This document shows, piece after piece, positions 15,055-24,140 of a DNA stretch of 64,000 nt. How positions within the stretch are numbered: position 1 is the first letter of the stretch; every line of letters starts with the position of its first letter. The stretch lies in NCBI GenBank assembly GCA_009377605.1, contig WHTT01000002.1, forward strand, positions 1-64,000. The letters are read 5' to 3'. Below the pieces are notes generated by a model. The model did not search any database, was not told where the DNA came from, and saw only the letters and a program-made list of their open reading frames with translations. The translations under genes and the position numbers were made by a program. The DNA is from Luteitalea sp. (lineage in GTDB: Bacteria > Acidobacteriota > Vicinamibacteria > Vicinamibacterales > Vicinamibacteraceae).

Positions 15055-18000
15055 CTAAGAACCAAGAACCTTGACCGCTTCGTGGTACTCCTGCAGGCTC
15101 CGAACGTCGAGGCCATGGTCGCGAAGGGCGCGGATCGCGGCAATCGTCGCCGCGCCACCGGTGAGTGTCGTGATGCAGGGGACACCGTGCAGCATCGCGA
15201 TGCGCCGCACAGTGCGATCATCGAAGAACGACTCGCGGCCGAGAGGCGTGTTGATGACCAGGTGAATCTCCTTGTTCAAGATGCGGTCACCGACGTGCGG
15301 ACGCCCCTCGTTGATCTTGTACACGACGTCGGCTGGCAGACCGTGCGCCCGCAGGTGAGCCGCGGTACCGCGCGTCGCCGTAATCTTGAAGCCGATCTCG
15401 TGGAGCTCACGGGCCAGCGGCAGCACGTTTCGCTTGTCGTTGTCATTGACGCTCATGAACGCGGTGCCAGAGAGCGGAAGCTTGTGGCCGGCCCCGATCT
15501 GCGCCTTCGCATAGGCGACGCCAAACGACGTCCCGCCCCCCATCACTTCGCCCGTCGACTTCATCTCCGGCCCGAGTAACGTATCAACACCCGGGAAGCG
15601 CACGAATGGGAAGACGGGCGACTTGACGAACACGCCCGTGCCTTCCAGATCGCCAACCAGGCCGAGCTCCGGCAGGGTGCGGCCAGCCATCACACGGGCC
15701 GCCACCTTTGCGAGGGGCACCCCGGTGGCCTTCGACAGATAGGGCACCGTTCGGGACGCGCGCGGATTGACCTCGAGCACGAACACCGTGTCATCTCTGA
15801 GCGCGAACTGCGCGTTCATCAGGCCCACAACACCCAGTGCTCGTGCGATGCGGCGAATATAGTCGCGGATCGTCGCAAGGTGGCGCTCGGGCACCAGGTA
15901 GGGCGGCACCACGCACGAGCTGTCACCCGAGTGGATGCCAGCCTCCTCGATGTGCTCCATGATGCCGCCGATGACGAGGTTCCCCGCCGCATCGGCCACG
16001 GCGTCCACGTCCAGCTCGAACGCATCCTCGAGAAACTTGTCGATGAGAATCGGGTGTTCGGGCGAGACGTCCACGGCGCTCGCCATGTACTGGTCGAGGC
16101 TGCCCGGATCGTAGACGATCGCCATCGCCCGGCCGCCGAGCACGTAGGAGGGCCGCACCACCAACGGGAACCCAATACGCCGAGCCACGTCGCGCGCCTC
16201 GTCGCGCGAGGCCGCCATGCCGTTGGCGGGCTGCGGAATCGCGAGATCCCAGAGCAGCTTCGCGAAGCGCTCGCGATCCTCGGCCAGGTCGATGGAGTCC
16301 GGCGAGGTGCCGATGATCTTCACGCCTGCCGCCTGCAGCGCCAGTGCGAGCTTCAACGGTGTCTGGCCGCCAAACTGCACGGCGCACGACACATCGCCGC
16401 CCGCGCTCTCCTCGCGCTTGATGATGGCGAGCACGTCCTCGAAGGTGAGCGGCTCGAAGTAGAGGCGGTCGACCGTGTCGTAGTCGGTCGAGACGGTCTC
16501 GGGATTGCAGTTGATCATCACCGTCTCGTACCCCTCGTCACGCAGGGCAAAGGCGGCGTGGCAACAGCAGTAGTCGAACTCGATCCCCTGGCCGATCCGG
16601 TTCGGCCCACTCCCGAGAATCACCACCTTGGGTCGGCTCGTCGGATCCGCCTCGCATTCTTCCTCATAGCTGCCGTACATGTATGGCGTGAAAGACTCGA
16701 ACTCCGCGGCGCAGGTGTCAATCCGTTTGTAGCTGGTCGTCAGCGCGAGCTCTTCGCGCCGGGCGCGCACGGCCTCCTCCCGCGTCTCACAGATGATGGC
16801 AAGGTCTTGATCGGAGAACCCGGAGCGCTTCAGCGTGCGCAGCAAATCGGGCGACATCTCGCGCAAGCCGAGATCGCCCGCCATGCGTGCCAGCTCGGCG
16901 ATCGACGCGAATTGGCTCAAGAACCACTGATCGATGTGCGTGAGCTGATGAAGCTGGTCGACCGACCACCCGGCCTCGAGCGCCCGAAAGATGGCCCACA
17001 TGCGTTGGTCGCTCGGAACGACGAGCTGCCGATGCAGCGCGCCCATGCCCGCTTCGTCCGCCTCGAATTGCTGGCCGAAGAGAGAGGCACCGCTCCGGCC
17101 CAATTCGAGCGATCGGACACCCTTCAGGAACGCCTCCTTGAAGGTGCGGCCAATCGCCATCACCTCCCCCACCGACTTCATCTGGGTCGTCAGGGTCGTA
17201 TCCGCTTCCGGAAACTTCTCGAAGGCCCAACGTGGAATCTTCACGACGATGTAGTCGATGGTGGGTTCGAAGGAGGCAGGCGTCACTCGGGTGATGTCGT
17301 TGGGAATCTCGTCCAGTCGATATCCGAGGGCAAGCTTGGCCGCGATCTTCGCGATGGGAAACCCTGTGGCCTTCGACGCCAGCGCCGATGATCGCGACAC
17401 ACGCGGGTTCATCTCAATCACCACTATCCGACCGTCGTCCGGGTTGATGGCGAATTGAATATTGGAGCCGCCCGTTTCGACGCCGACCCTGCGGATGACA
17501 CGCCGTGCCGCGTCACGCATCCGCTGGTACTCCTTGTCCGTGAGGGTCAGCGCTGGTGCCACGGTGATGCTATCGCCGGTGTGAACGCCCATGGGATCGA
17601 CGTTCTCGATGGAGCAGATCACCACGAAGTTATCGGCGCTGTCGCGCATCACCTCGAGCTCGAACTCCTTCCAGCCGATCACCGACTCTTCGACGAGGAT
17701 GTCGTGGACCGGGCTGAGACTGATGCCGCGCTCGGCGATCTCGCGGAACTCTTCGAGGTTGTACGCAATGCCGCCGCCGATCCCCCCCAGCGTGAACGAG
17801 GGACGGAGGATCGCTGGAAATCCGATCTCTTGGACGGCCGCCAGCGCCGCCTCGAGGGAGCTCACGACCGCAGACCGTGGGACGTCGATGCCGATCTCCC
17901 GCATCGCGTCGCGAAAGCGCAGGCGATCCTCGGCCACCTGAATCGCGTCGACCGACGCGCCAATGAGCGTGACCCCATACTGCGCAAGCGTGCCCTGCTC

Positions 18001-18306
18001 GGCGAGCGCCACCGCGAGGTTGAGCGCTGTTTGGCCACCGACCGTCGGGAGCAGTGCGTCCGGCCGCTCGCGTTCGATGATCGTCGAGAGGATCTCCGGT
18101 GTCAGCGGCTCGACGTACGTCCGATCCGCCAGCTCTGGGTCGGTCATGACGGTGGCTGGGTTGCTGTTGACGAGGACGATCTCGAGCCCCTCCGCCCTGA
18201 GCGCTTTACAAGCCTGCGTTCCCGAGTAGTCGAACTCACACGCCTGGCCAATGACGATTGGCCCTGAGCCGATCACGAGGACGCGGTGGATGTCGGTTCG
18301 TTTCAT
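15055..18306 (-). CDS. carB: Carbamoyl-phosphate synthase large subunit
   Basis: 1083 residues, full length. It has two homologous ATP-grasp halves: the first starts [21 protein letters not shown] and the second [19 protein letters not shown] (about residue 560), and each has the EVNPR/EMNPR metal-binding box. A C-terminal MGS-like allosteric domain (about 945-1083) follows. With CarA it makes carbamoyl phosphate for pyrimidines and arginine. The ATG at 18306 starts the conserved [10 protein letters not shown], two bases after the carA stop; the open frame upstream is not family-like. The last codons and stop lie in a short heptamer duplication (GGTTCTT twice). Confidence 0.97.
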   Translation of the reverse strand: MKRTDIHRVLVIGSGPIVIGQACEFDYSGTQACKALRAEGLEIVLVNSNPATVMTDPELADRTYVEPLTPEILSTIIERERPDALLPTVGGQTALNLAVALAEQGTLAQYGVTLIGASVDAIQVAEDRLRFRDAMREIGIDVPRSAVVSSLEAALAAVQEIGFPAILRPSFTLGGIGGGIAYNLEEFREIAERGISLSPVHDILVEESVIGWKEFELEVMRDSADNFVVICSIENVDPMGVHTGDSITVAPALTLTDKEYQRMRDAARRVIRRVGVETGGSNIQFAINPDDGRIVVIEMNPRVSRSSALASKATGFPIAKIAAKLALGYRLDEIPNDITRVTPASFEPTIDYIVVKIPRWAFEKFPEADTTLTTQMKSVGEVMAIGRTFKEAFLKGVRSLELGRSGASLFGQQFEADEAGMGALHRQLVVPSDQRMWAIFRALEAGWSVDQLHQLTHIDQWFLSQFASIAELARMAGDLGLREMSPDLLRTLKRSGFSDQDLAIICETREEAVRARREELALTTSYKRIDTCAAEFESFTPYMYGSYEEECEADPTSRPKVVILGSGPNRIGQGIEFDYCCCHAAFALRDEGYETVMINCNPETVSTDYDTVDRLYFEPLTFEDVLAIIKREESAGGDVSCAVQFGGQTPLKLALALQAAGVKIIGTSPDSIDLAEDRERFAKLLWDLAIPQPANGMAASRDEARDVARRIGFPLVVRPSYVLGGRAMAIVYDPGSLDQYMASAVDVSPEHPILIDKFLEDAFELDVDAVADAAGNLVIGGIMEHIEEAGIHSGDSSCVVPPYLVPERHLATIRDYIRRIARALGVVGLMNAQFALRDDTVFVLEVNPRASRTVPYLSKATGVPLAKVAARVMAGRTLPELGLVGDLEGTGVFVKSPVFPFVRFPGVDTLLGPEMKSTGEVMGGGTSFGVAYAKAQIGAGHKLPLSGTAFMSVNDNDKRNVLPLARELHEIGFKITATRGTAAHLRAHGLPADVVYKINEGRPHVGDRILNKEIHLVINTPLGRESFFDDRTVRRIAMLHGVPCITTLTGGAATIAAIRALRDHGLDVRSLQEYHEAVKVLGS

Positions 18307-18308
18307 CG

Positions 18309-19451
18309 TTACCGCTGCTCCTCCATCGCGTCGAGGAACTGGCGGAACAGGTAGTCTGCGTCGTGCGGACCGGGCGACGCTTCGGGATGGTACTGAACAC
18401 AAAAGGTCGGCTTGGTGCGGTGCCGGAGCCCCTCGATGGTGCCGTCGTACAGATTCACGTGTGTGACCTCGATCGCCTCGGGCATGCCCTCTGGATCGAC
18501 CGCAAAACCGTGATTCTGCGAGGTGATCTCCACCTGCTCGGTTGCCAGATGCTTCACGGGATGGTTCGCGCCGCGATGGCCGAACTTCAGCTTGAAGGTC
18601 TTCGCACCGAGGGCAAGCGCCAGCACTTGGTGCCCGAGACAAATGCCGAAGATCGGCACCTCCTCGCGCGTGAGCTCCCGGGCGCTTGCGACAGCGTAGT
18701 CCACCGCCGCCGGATCGCCGGGGCCGTTGCTCAGGAAGATGCCGTCCGGCTTCATGGCCAGCAGCTCAGCGGCCGGCGCGGTGGCTGGAAACACGCGGAC
18801 GTCGCAGCCGTGGAGATCGAAGCGGCGCAGGATGTTGTACTTCATGCCGTAGTCGTATGCGGCCACGCGCATGCGGCGCGCAGCACGGCGCGACGGCATG
18901 TGAATGAGCTCCCGGGCGTCGGTGAGCGTCTCATCTCCAGCCGGCTCGTAGTCGAAGGGCACGGCACAGGTGACGCGACGGACCAGGTCTTGCCCCTCCA
19001 TACGCGGAATCGCGCGCGCCTTGTCCACCAGGTCGTCCGGCGAAAGCTCCTGCCCTGTCGCAAGCACGCCGCGCATGGCGCCTGCGCTGCGCAGGGCTCG
19101 CGTGAGCGCCCGCGTGTCGACATCGCCAATCGCAATCAGGTTGTTGGCAATGAGGTACTCGCGCAGCGTACTGTCGGCACGCCAGTTACTGGCGATCGCT
19201 GAAGCCTCACGCACGACGAAGCCCGCCACTTGCGGATGGCCCGACTCGACATCTTCACTCGTGACGCCGTAGTTGCCGATGAGCGGCGCGGTCATCGTGA
19301 CGATCTGGCCCGCGTACGACGGATCCGTGAGCACTTCTTGGTAACCGGTGAGGCTCGTGTTGAAGACGACCTCGCCGCTGGTCTCGCCCGATGCACCGAT
19401 CGAGACCCCTTCGAACACTCGGCCGCTTTCAAGGGCGAGAATCGCCTTCAT
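18309..19451 (-). CDS. carA: Carbamoyl-phosphate synthase small subunit
   Basis: 380 residues, usual for CarA. The N-terminal domain contains [20 protein letters not shown] (26-45). The class I glutamine amidotransferase domain has the nucleophile Cys271 in FGICLGHQ and His355/Glu357 in YHPEASPG. It hydrolyses glutamine and channels ammonia to CarB, encoded two bases downstream. The ATG at 19451 matches the family start MKAILALE; the 18 codons upstream are not conserved. REP element C separates it from the PEGA pseudokinase gene. Confidence 0.97.
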   Translation of the reverse strand: MKAILALESGRVFEGVSIGASGETSGEVVFNTSLTGYQEVLTDPSYAGQIVTMTAPLIGNYGVTSEDVESGHPQVAGFVVREASAIASNWRADSTLREYLIANNLIAIGDVDTRALTRALRSAGAMRGVLATGQELSPDDLVDKARAIPRMEGQDLVRRVTCAVPFDYEPAGDETLTDARELIHMPSRRAARRMRVAAYDYGMKYNILRRFDLHGCDVRVFPATAPAAELLAMKPDGIFLSNGPGDPAAVDYAVASARELTREEVPIFGICLGHQVLALALGAKTFKLKFGHRGANHPVKHLATEQVEITSQNHGFAVDPEGMPEAIEVTHVNLYDGTIEGLRHRTKPTFCVQYHPEASPGPHDADYLFRQFLDAMEEQR

Positions 19452-19505
19452 GGGGTATGAATGTCCTACGATTGCGTCCCGTATCGCGGGTGCAACATCC
19501 AGCAC

Positions 19506-19565
19506 GGCGCGTTCGGCGAACGCGCCCTACCATGGTGGCGGTAGGGACGCCTCGCCGAGGCGTCC
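19506..19565. repeat. REP/BIME-like inverted pair C
   Basis: Left hairpin GGCGCGTTCG/CGAACGCGCC then CTAC (19506-19530); right element GTAG followed by GACGCCTCG/CGAGGCGTC (19541-19565). The two GTAG heads face each other across ten bases. It is the best preserved copy of the family also seen at 5729, 30010 and 43159. Confidence 0.85.
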
Positions 19566-19580
19566 GTCGATCTGTCTCGT

Positions 19581-22373
19581 CTAGCGATCTCTATCCAGCG
19601 AGGCGGCAATGCGCACCTGCTGCCCGGCCTCGACCGTGACGCGCGTCTCCCACGCACGGTAACCAGGCAGCTCGAAGCGTACCGTGTGCGAGCCGCTCGG
19701 CACGTTGGGAATTGTCGCCGGCGTCCGCCCCACGGACCGTCCATCGACCAAGATCTGCGCGCCGGTCGGACGCGTGAGCGTGACGATCCCACCGGTGGCG
19801 CCGCTCGTCGTTTCTGTCGGCTCGGTTGGCGCGGCAGCGGGCTCGGCTGGCGCTGTTGCCGTCGAGCCCTGGGAGCCTGTCGCCGCACCTGCCGTGTCCT
19901 CGCGGAGATCAATCGTCACCGCCGCGGCTGGAGAATCGGGCGCAATCATCACCCGGCGGGTGACGTCTTCGTAACCTGGTCGACTGGCAACGACGGTGTG
20001 CGCCCCCCAGTCGAGTGCATACACGGCCACCGGCGAGCTACCGCGCGGGACCCCGTCGACCGTGACCGTTGCTGAAGGAGACGTGCGCACGAGCAGCCGG
20101 CCGCGATCGGGACGCTCATCAGCCCCCGTCGTGCCCCGGCCAGACGCGGCGCTCGACGTCCTCGTCCCTCGACTCCGCTCCGGGGCAGCTTGCGGCTGCG
20201 TCGAAGGGGTCGGGGCCTCCGGAGCCTGTCGAGGATCAACTGGCCGCTCCTGGCGAGCCGATTGTCCTCGGGGGGTTTCGGGTACCGGGGCAACCGCGGC
20301 GCCCTCGGCCGACTCTGTGGGTGCGCTGCTGCCGGCCGCCGTCGCGTCTGACGTCTCATCAGCAGATGGCGGAGCGCTCACCGCATCGGCATCCGTCGTT
20401 CGCTCGGTCGGGAGGATTGCATTCTGTGGCAGCGTCCACGCCCCGTAGAACCAGGCGCCAGCCGCCACCGCAAGCAGCAGAAGTAACAGCGGAAGCAGGA
20501 AGCGACGCCTGCGCCGGCGGTCCGCCTCGTCATCCCACTCGTCCGCATCATCGGCAAACAACGTGGCAGCGCCGACGGGCGCCGTGCCCGCCGCTGACGC
20601 GCGATCGTCCAGCGGCCAGTCGACGTCGCGGCCATTCGGCTCCACTTCGAGCGAGCGTGTCAGCTCCCCAGCGGCATCCGTCATGCCCTCGGCGATCTCG
20701 GGACTGCGCCCGGCTACACGCCCACCCAGCTCGCTCGGTCCCTCGTGCTGGCCACCATGGCCCGTCGGATCGTCGACGTCCAAGAAACGGCCGTCCGGCG
20801 CCGGGCTGTCGGCGCCCTGGTCCGCCGCGAAGTCTGCCATGGGCGACGCGTATTCCACCTCCTCCTGCGCGTCGACCAGCGGCACCGCCATCGTCGATGC
20901 CAGCCAGCCTTCGGACTCCCCTCGCGCATCGGCAGATGTGGGGGGCTCGGCGGCGGCGCTGTCCGCGCTCGTGGCACCCTCGTACTCCTCGCCCTGAGCA
21001 GGGTCGAAGAGCTCGGCCTCAGGCTGGAGCTCGTGATCTGCAGGCCTCGCCGAGACTGATTCGAGCCCACCGGGCGCGAACATCATCTCAGTCCTGGACT
21101 CGCCTTCCGCGTCCAGAGGGTGCGCATCAGACGTGGTCTCCGTCTCCTCGCCGCTGGCCGCTCGGTCAAGATCCACCGCTGTGGGCAGAGGAGCCGCGGC
21201 ATCGGCAGCGCCTCCCGTCTCGCCGATGGTCGGGGAGGGTGAGCCGTTCGCGCTCCGTGTTCGCTTCCCCGTGACTCCCCGACTTCCTGCGTCGTCTGCA
21301 GGGCGCATCTCCGCCGGCTCGTCCGACTCGGGCTGGAAGAGTGTCAACGGATCAGATGCGTCGCTGGGCTCCGCCGCTCGGCTCTCGGCGCCCGGGACCG
21401 ACGTTCGGCGCCGCGCTCGGGGTGGCCGCGCCGCTTCTGGCAGCACGCCGTCGCGTGTAAACCGCGCCAACTCCCCATCCTCGGTGGCCCCTTCACCGGC
21501 GCCGGTTCGCGCCGCGGCGCGCTTGACGGCCGGCCGCTGTCCGACACCAGCACGGTGGTGCACCGCACCGCGCTTGGCATCGCCACCGTAGACATACGCG
21601 GCCCCCGCGTCGAGCAGGCCCTGGACGAACGCGCGCGCGCTAGCGGGCCGCCGCTCCGCATCCGCGCTCAACGCCCGCGCGAAGACGTCAACGAGCGCCC
21701 GGTCGTATTCCGGACTCACCGTCGGCGGAAGCCGCCTCGCCGCCACGCGTCCCGTCCCGGCCGGCCGTGCGCCAGCCAGACACTCGAACGCAATCACGGC
21801 GAGTGAGAAGACATCCGCCGCGGGCCCCCACGAGGGTCCTGCTGCACGTTCGGGCGCCGTGTAAGGCAAGCGCACCGGAGCGCGGAGGCCGACCTCCTCG
21901 ACGCTGCGCGCGACACCACACCCGCTGATCCGAGGGCCATCGAGCGTCAACACGACGTCCCGCGGATGCAACGAGCCATGATCCACACCGTCGGCGTGAA
22001 TGGCGTCGATGGCTTCCGCCATCGCTTCGAGCCAGCCGAGTGACTCGCTCGGCAGCGCCGCGTCGCGCTCGCGGAGACGCGCATCGAGCGCCATCCCTTC
22101 GGCGTGCTCCGTGGCCAAGTAAGCCAAGTGATTCGCCACGCCCGCTTCGAACAGCTTGATGATGCCTGGATGTGAGGACAAGCGCGCCGCCGTCGCGTTG
22201 AGACGCTGCACGAGCGCTGCGATCTCGTCGGGCGTCGCGTCGACGTCGAAGACCTTGACGGCGGCCGTTACGTGCAGCACCTCATCCGAGGCGAGAAACA
22301 CCGGCCCCAGCGTGCCGACACCGATTTGATGCTGCACGCGATACGAACCGAGGAATGAGGGCAACTCGGCCAA
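19581..22373 (-). CDS. PEGA-domain transmembrane pseudokinase (Ser/Thr kinase-like)
   Basis: 930 residues. The N-terminal 1-270 have the protein-kinase fold: glycine loop GVGTLG (18-23), Lys40 in AAVKVFD and a TAPE (172-175) near the activation segment. Catalytic residues are lost: the HRD position reads HGS (132-134) and DFG reads GCG (151-153), so phosphotransfer is unlikely. A long acidic, low-complexity linker (about 275-620) follows, then a basic stop-transfer RRRRR and a membrane helix (about 627-648). The outer part has two PEGA repeats (about 756-812 and 859-927; VDGVPRGSSP and VDGRSVGRTP). It probably senses envelope or wall state and acts by binding partners. A -10 TATAAT lies about 70 bases upstream. 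Confidence 0.85.
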   Translation of the reverse strand: MAELPSFLGSYRVQHQIGVGTLGPVFLASDEVLHVTAAVKVFDVDATPDEIAALVQRLNATAARLSSHPGIIKLFEAGVANHLAYLATEHAEGMALDARLRERDAALPSESLGWLEAMAEAIDAIHADGVDHGSLHPRDVVLTLDGPRISGCGVARSVEEVGLRAPVRLPYTAPERAAGPSWGPAADVFSLAVIAFECLAGARPAGTGRVAARRLPPTVSPEYDRALVDVFARALSADAERRPASARAFVQGLLDAGAAYVYGGDAKRGAVHHRAGVGQRPAVKRAAARTGAGEGATEDGELARFTRDGVLPEAARPPRARRRTSVPGAESRAAEPSDASDPLTLFQPESDEPAEMRPADDAGSRGVTGKRTRSANGSPSPTIGETGGAADAAAPLPTAVDLDRAASGEETETTSDAHPLDAEGESRTEMMFAPGGLESVSARPADHELQPEAELFDPAQGEEYEGATSADSAAAEPPTSADARGESEGWLASTMAVPLVDAQEEVEYASPMADFAADQGADSPAPDGRFLDVDDPTGHGGQHEGPSELGGRVAGRSPEIAEGMTDAAGELTRSLEVEPNGRDVDWPLDDRASAAGTAPVGAATLFADDADEWDDEADRRRRRRFLLPLLLLLLAVAAGAWFYGAWTLPQNAILPTERTTDADAVSAPPSADETSDATAAGSSAPTESAEGAAVAPVPETPRGQSARQERPVDPRQAPEAPTPSTQPQAAPERSRGTRTSSAASGRGTTGADERPDRGRLLVRTSPSATVTVDGVPRGSSPVAVYALDWGAHTVVASRPGYEDVTRRVMIAPDSPAAAVTIDLREDTAGAATGSQGSTATAPAEPAAAPTEPTETTSGATGGIVTLTRPTGAQILVDGRSVGRTPATIPNVPSGSHTVRFELPGYRAWETRVTVEAGQQVRIAASLDRDR

Positions 22374-22440
22374 TGACGCTCATCTACTAGTACGCGTGAG
22401 AGGAATCGTTTCCAACGATGGTCACACGCACATCGATTGC

Positions 22441-22446
22441 ATTATA
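22441..22446 (-). promoter_or_regulatory. Extended -10 box for the pseudokinase gene
   Basis: On the minus strand the sequence reads TGC-TATAAT, a perfect -10 with a TGn extension, 68 bases before the ATG. A weak -35 (TTGTGA) is 15 bases further up. It lies within 10 bases of the plus-strand promoter of bshC, so the two divergent promoters probably interfere. Confidence 0.5.
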
Positions 22447-22451
22447 GCAGC

Positions 22452-22480
22452 TTGACAGGGTTCACAATGCTCTGAGACAT
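22452..22480 (+). promoter_or_regulatory. Putative sigma-70 promoter of bshC
   Basis: A perfect -35 TTGACA (22452-22457) is followed after 17 bases by AGACAT (22475-22480), a weak -10. Transcription would start only a few bases before the GTG at 22491. The -35 match is strong and the -10 poor. Confidence 0.4.
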
Positions 22481-22490
22481 TAGCCTATCT

Positions 22491-24140
22491 GTGCCTTTGG
22501 ACTCGAGCACTTCTGCTATCGTCCGCCGCGGCATCGACATACGGGAGATGTCCGCGGCACGGCGTCTGAACATCGATTATCTCCACCGCTTCGAGTCGCT
22601 CGCAGCATTCTTCGCCGGCGATCCCGCGTCTCCGAACGCGTGGCGGCAGGCGATCGCGCGTGCGCAGCGATACGTTCGGCCGCGCACCGAGCTCGTCGCG
22701 GTTCTGGCCGCCCAGCAGGCTTCACGCGAGACACCCGCGGCCGCGCGCGACGCGGCAAAGACACTGGTAGACCCTACCAGCATTGCTATCGTCACGGGAC
22801 AGCAAGCGGGTCTCTTTGGAGGCCCGTTGTACACCTTGCTCAAGGCGATTGCAACCATACGCCTCGCCGAGCAGATCTCGCGCGAGCACGGCGTGCCGGC
22901 CGTCCCCTTCTTCTGGATCGATGCCGATGATCACGACTGGGATGAAGTGAGTAGCTGCTCGGTGCTCGATCGGGAGCTCCTCCCCCAGCGAGTCGACGTC
23001 CCGAAGCCCGATGGCGCTGGAACGCTCCCGGTCGCGCGCGTTGATTTGCCACCCGCTGTCCACACCGCAATCGACGCACTGGGTGTGCACCTCGCACCGA
23101 CCGAGTTCACCGACGCCCTCCTCGGCGATCTCCGCAGTATCTATCGCGGTGGCGTTGGCATGGCTGCCGCGTTCGCGCAATGGCTGGAACGTCTGCTCGC
23201 TCCCCACGGCTTGGTGGTCTTCGACGCGGCGGATCCGGCGGCCAAGCCACTTGTCAGGCATGTCTTCGAGCGCGAGCTCGACACGATTGGACACACGGCG
23301 GACCTGGCCGCGCGTGCCGGCGCCGCGCTCGAGGCGCTTGGCTATCATGCGCAGGTCACACCGCAAGCCGGACAACCGGCGCTGTTCCATCACGGCCAGT
23401 CGCGCCTACCGATTCGGCACCGTGACGACGCGTTCACCATAGGTGAGGCGACCCGCTCGAACGCAGATCTCCTTCGCGAGATCCGCAGCGATCCCGCGCG
23501 CTTCAGCCCCAACGTGCTGCTGCGGCCGATCGTGCAGGATACGCTCGTGCCAACCGCTGCGTACATGGCTGGCCCGAGCGAGCTCGTGTATCTCGGTCAA
23601 CTACGCGACATTTACGCACACTTCGACCTGCCGATGCCGCTCATCGTGCCTCGTCCGAGCGCGACGATCCTGGACTCGGCCGGGACACGCTTTCTCGCAC
23701 GCCACACGCTCAAGCTCGACGACCTGCGTGCCCAGGATGAATCGCTGCTCAACCGGCTGCTCGAAGGACAATTGCCCGCCACGGTGGAAGAGGGCTTCGC
23801 GCACGCGTCAGCGACGTTGCAGGAGCGTCTGGGTGAGCTGATTCGTGCCGTCCCCGCTGTCGATCCGACGCTCGAGGGGGCAGCGCGAACGACGCTCACG
23901 AAGATGGATCGTGAGCTGCAGACCCTGCACGCCAAGGTGATTCAAGCAGCCAAGCGCCGCGATGACACGCTCCGCCGCCAGTTCACCCGCACACGCGCTC
24001 AGGCCTTCCCGGGCGGCCAGCCCCAGGAGCGTGCTCTTGGCTTCGTCTACTTCCTGAACCGCTATGGTCCCGCGCTCGTCGACCAGCTGCGGGCCGATCT
24101 GCCGCTCGATGCGCGGCAGCATTGGGTGCTGACACCGTAG
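22491..24140 (+). CDS. bshC: Bacillithiol biosynthesis cysteine-adding enzyme BshC
   Basis: 549 residues, the BshC length. Family landmarks include VTGQQAGLFGGPLYTLLKA (about 101-119), VPFFWIDADDHDWDEV (about 138-153), a C-terminal coiled coil (about 435-505) and the end FLNRYGPALVDQL. BshC joins cysteine to glucosaminyl-malate in the last step of bacillithiol synthesis. BshA and BshB are not encoded in the window. The GTG at 22491 is the likely start; the upstream divergent gene is the pseudokinase. Its TAG stop overlaps the GTG of the PBP gene by one base (TAGTG), so the two are coupled. Confidence 0.93.
   Translation: MPLDSSTSAIVRRGIDIREMSAARRLNIDYLHRFESLAAFFAGDPASPNAWRQAIARAQRYVRPRTELVAVLAAQQASRETPAAARDAAKTLVDPTSIAIVTGQQAGLFGGPLYTLLKAIATIRLAEQISREHGVPAVPFFWIDADDHDWDEVSSCSVLDRELLPQRVDVPKPDGAGTLPVARVDLPPAVHTAIDALGVHLAPTEFTDALLGDLRSIYRGGVGMAAAFAQWLERLLAPHGLVVFDAADPAAKPLVRHVFERELDTIGHTADLAARAGAALEALGYHAQVTPQAGQPALFHHGQSRLPIRHRDDAFTIGEATRSNADLLREIRSDPARFSPNVLLRPIVQDTLVPTAAYMAGPSELVYLGQLRDIYAHFDLPMPLIVPRPSATILDSAGTRFLARHTLKLDDLRAQDESLLNRLLEGQLPATVEEGFAHASATLQERLGELIRAVPAVDPTLEGAARTTLTKMDRELQTLHAKVIQAAKRRDDTLRRQFTRTRAQAFPGGQPQERALGFVYFLNRYGPALVDQLRADLPLDARQHWVLTP

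Noticed and set aside
15055-18642. Longer carB start (GTG region near 18642)
   Set aside because: The 112 codons before 18306 are a shadow of carA; the conserved N-terminus starts at 18306.
20069-21274. 401-codon plus-strand frame opposite the pseudokinase linker
   Set aside because: It is a high-GC shadow of the low-complexity linker, Arg/Pro-rich, with no domain pattern.
19581-22373. Active Ser/Thr kinase call for the PEGA protein
   Set aside because: The catalytic Asp of HRD and the Asp of DFG are both absent, so it is reported as a pseudokinase.
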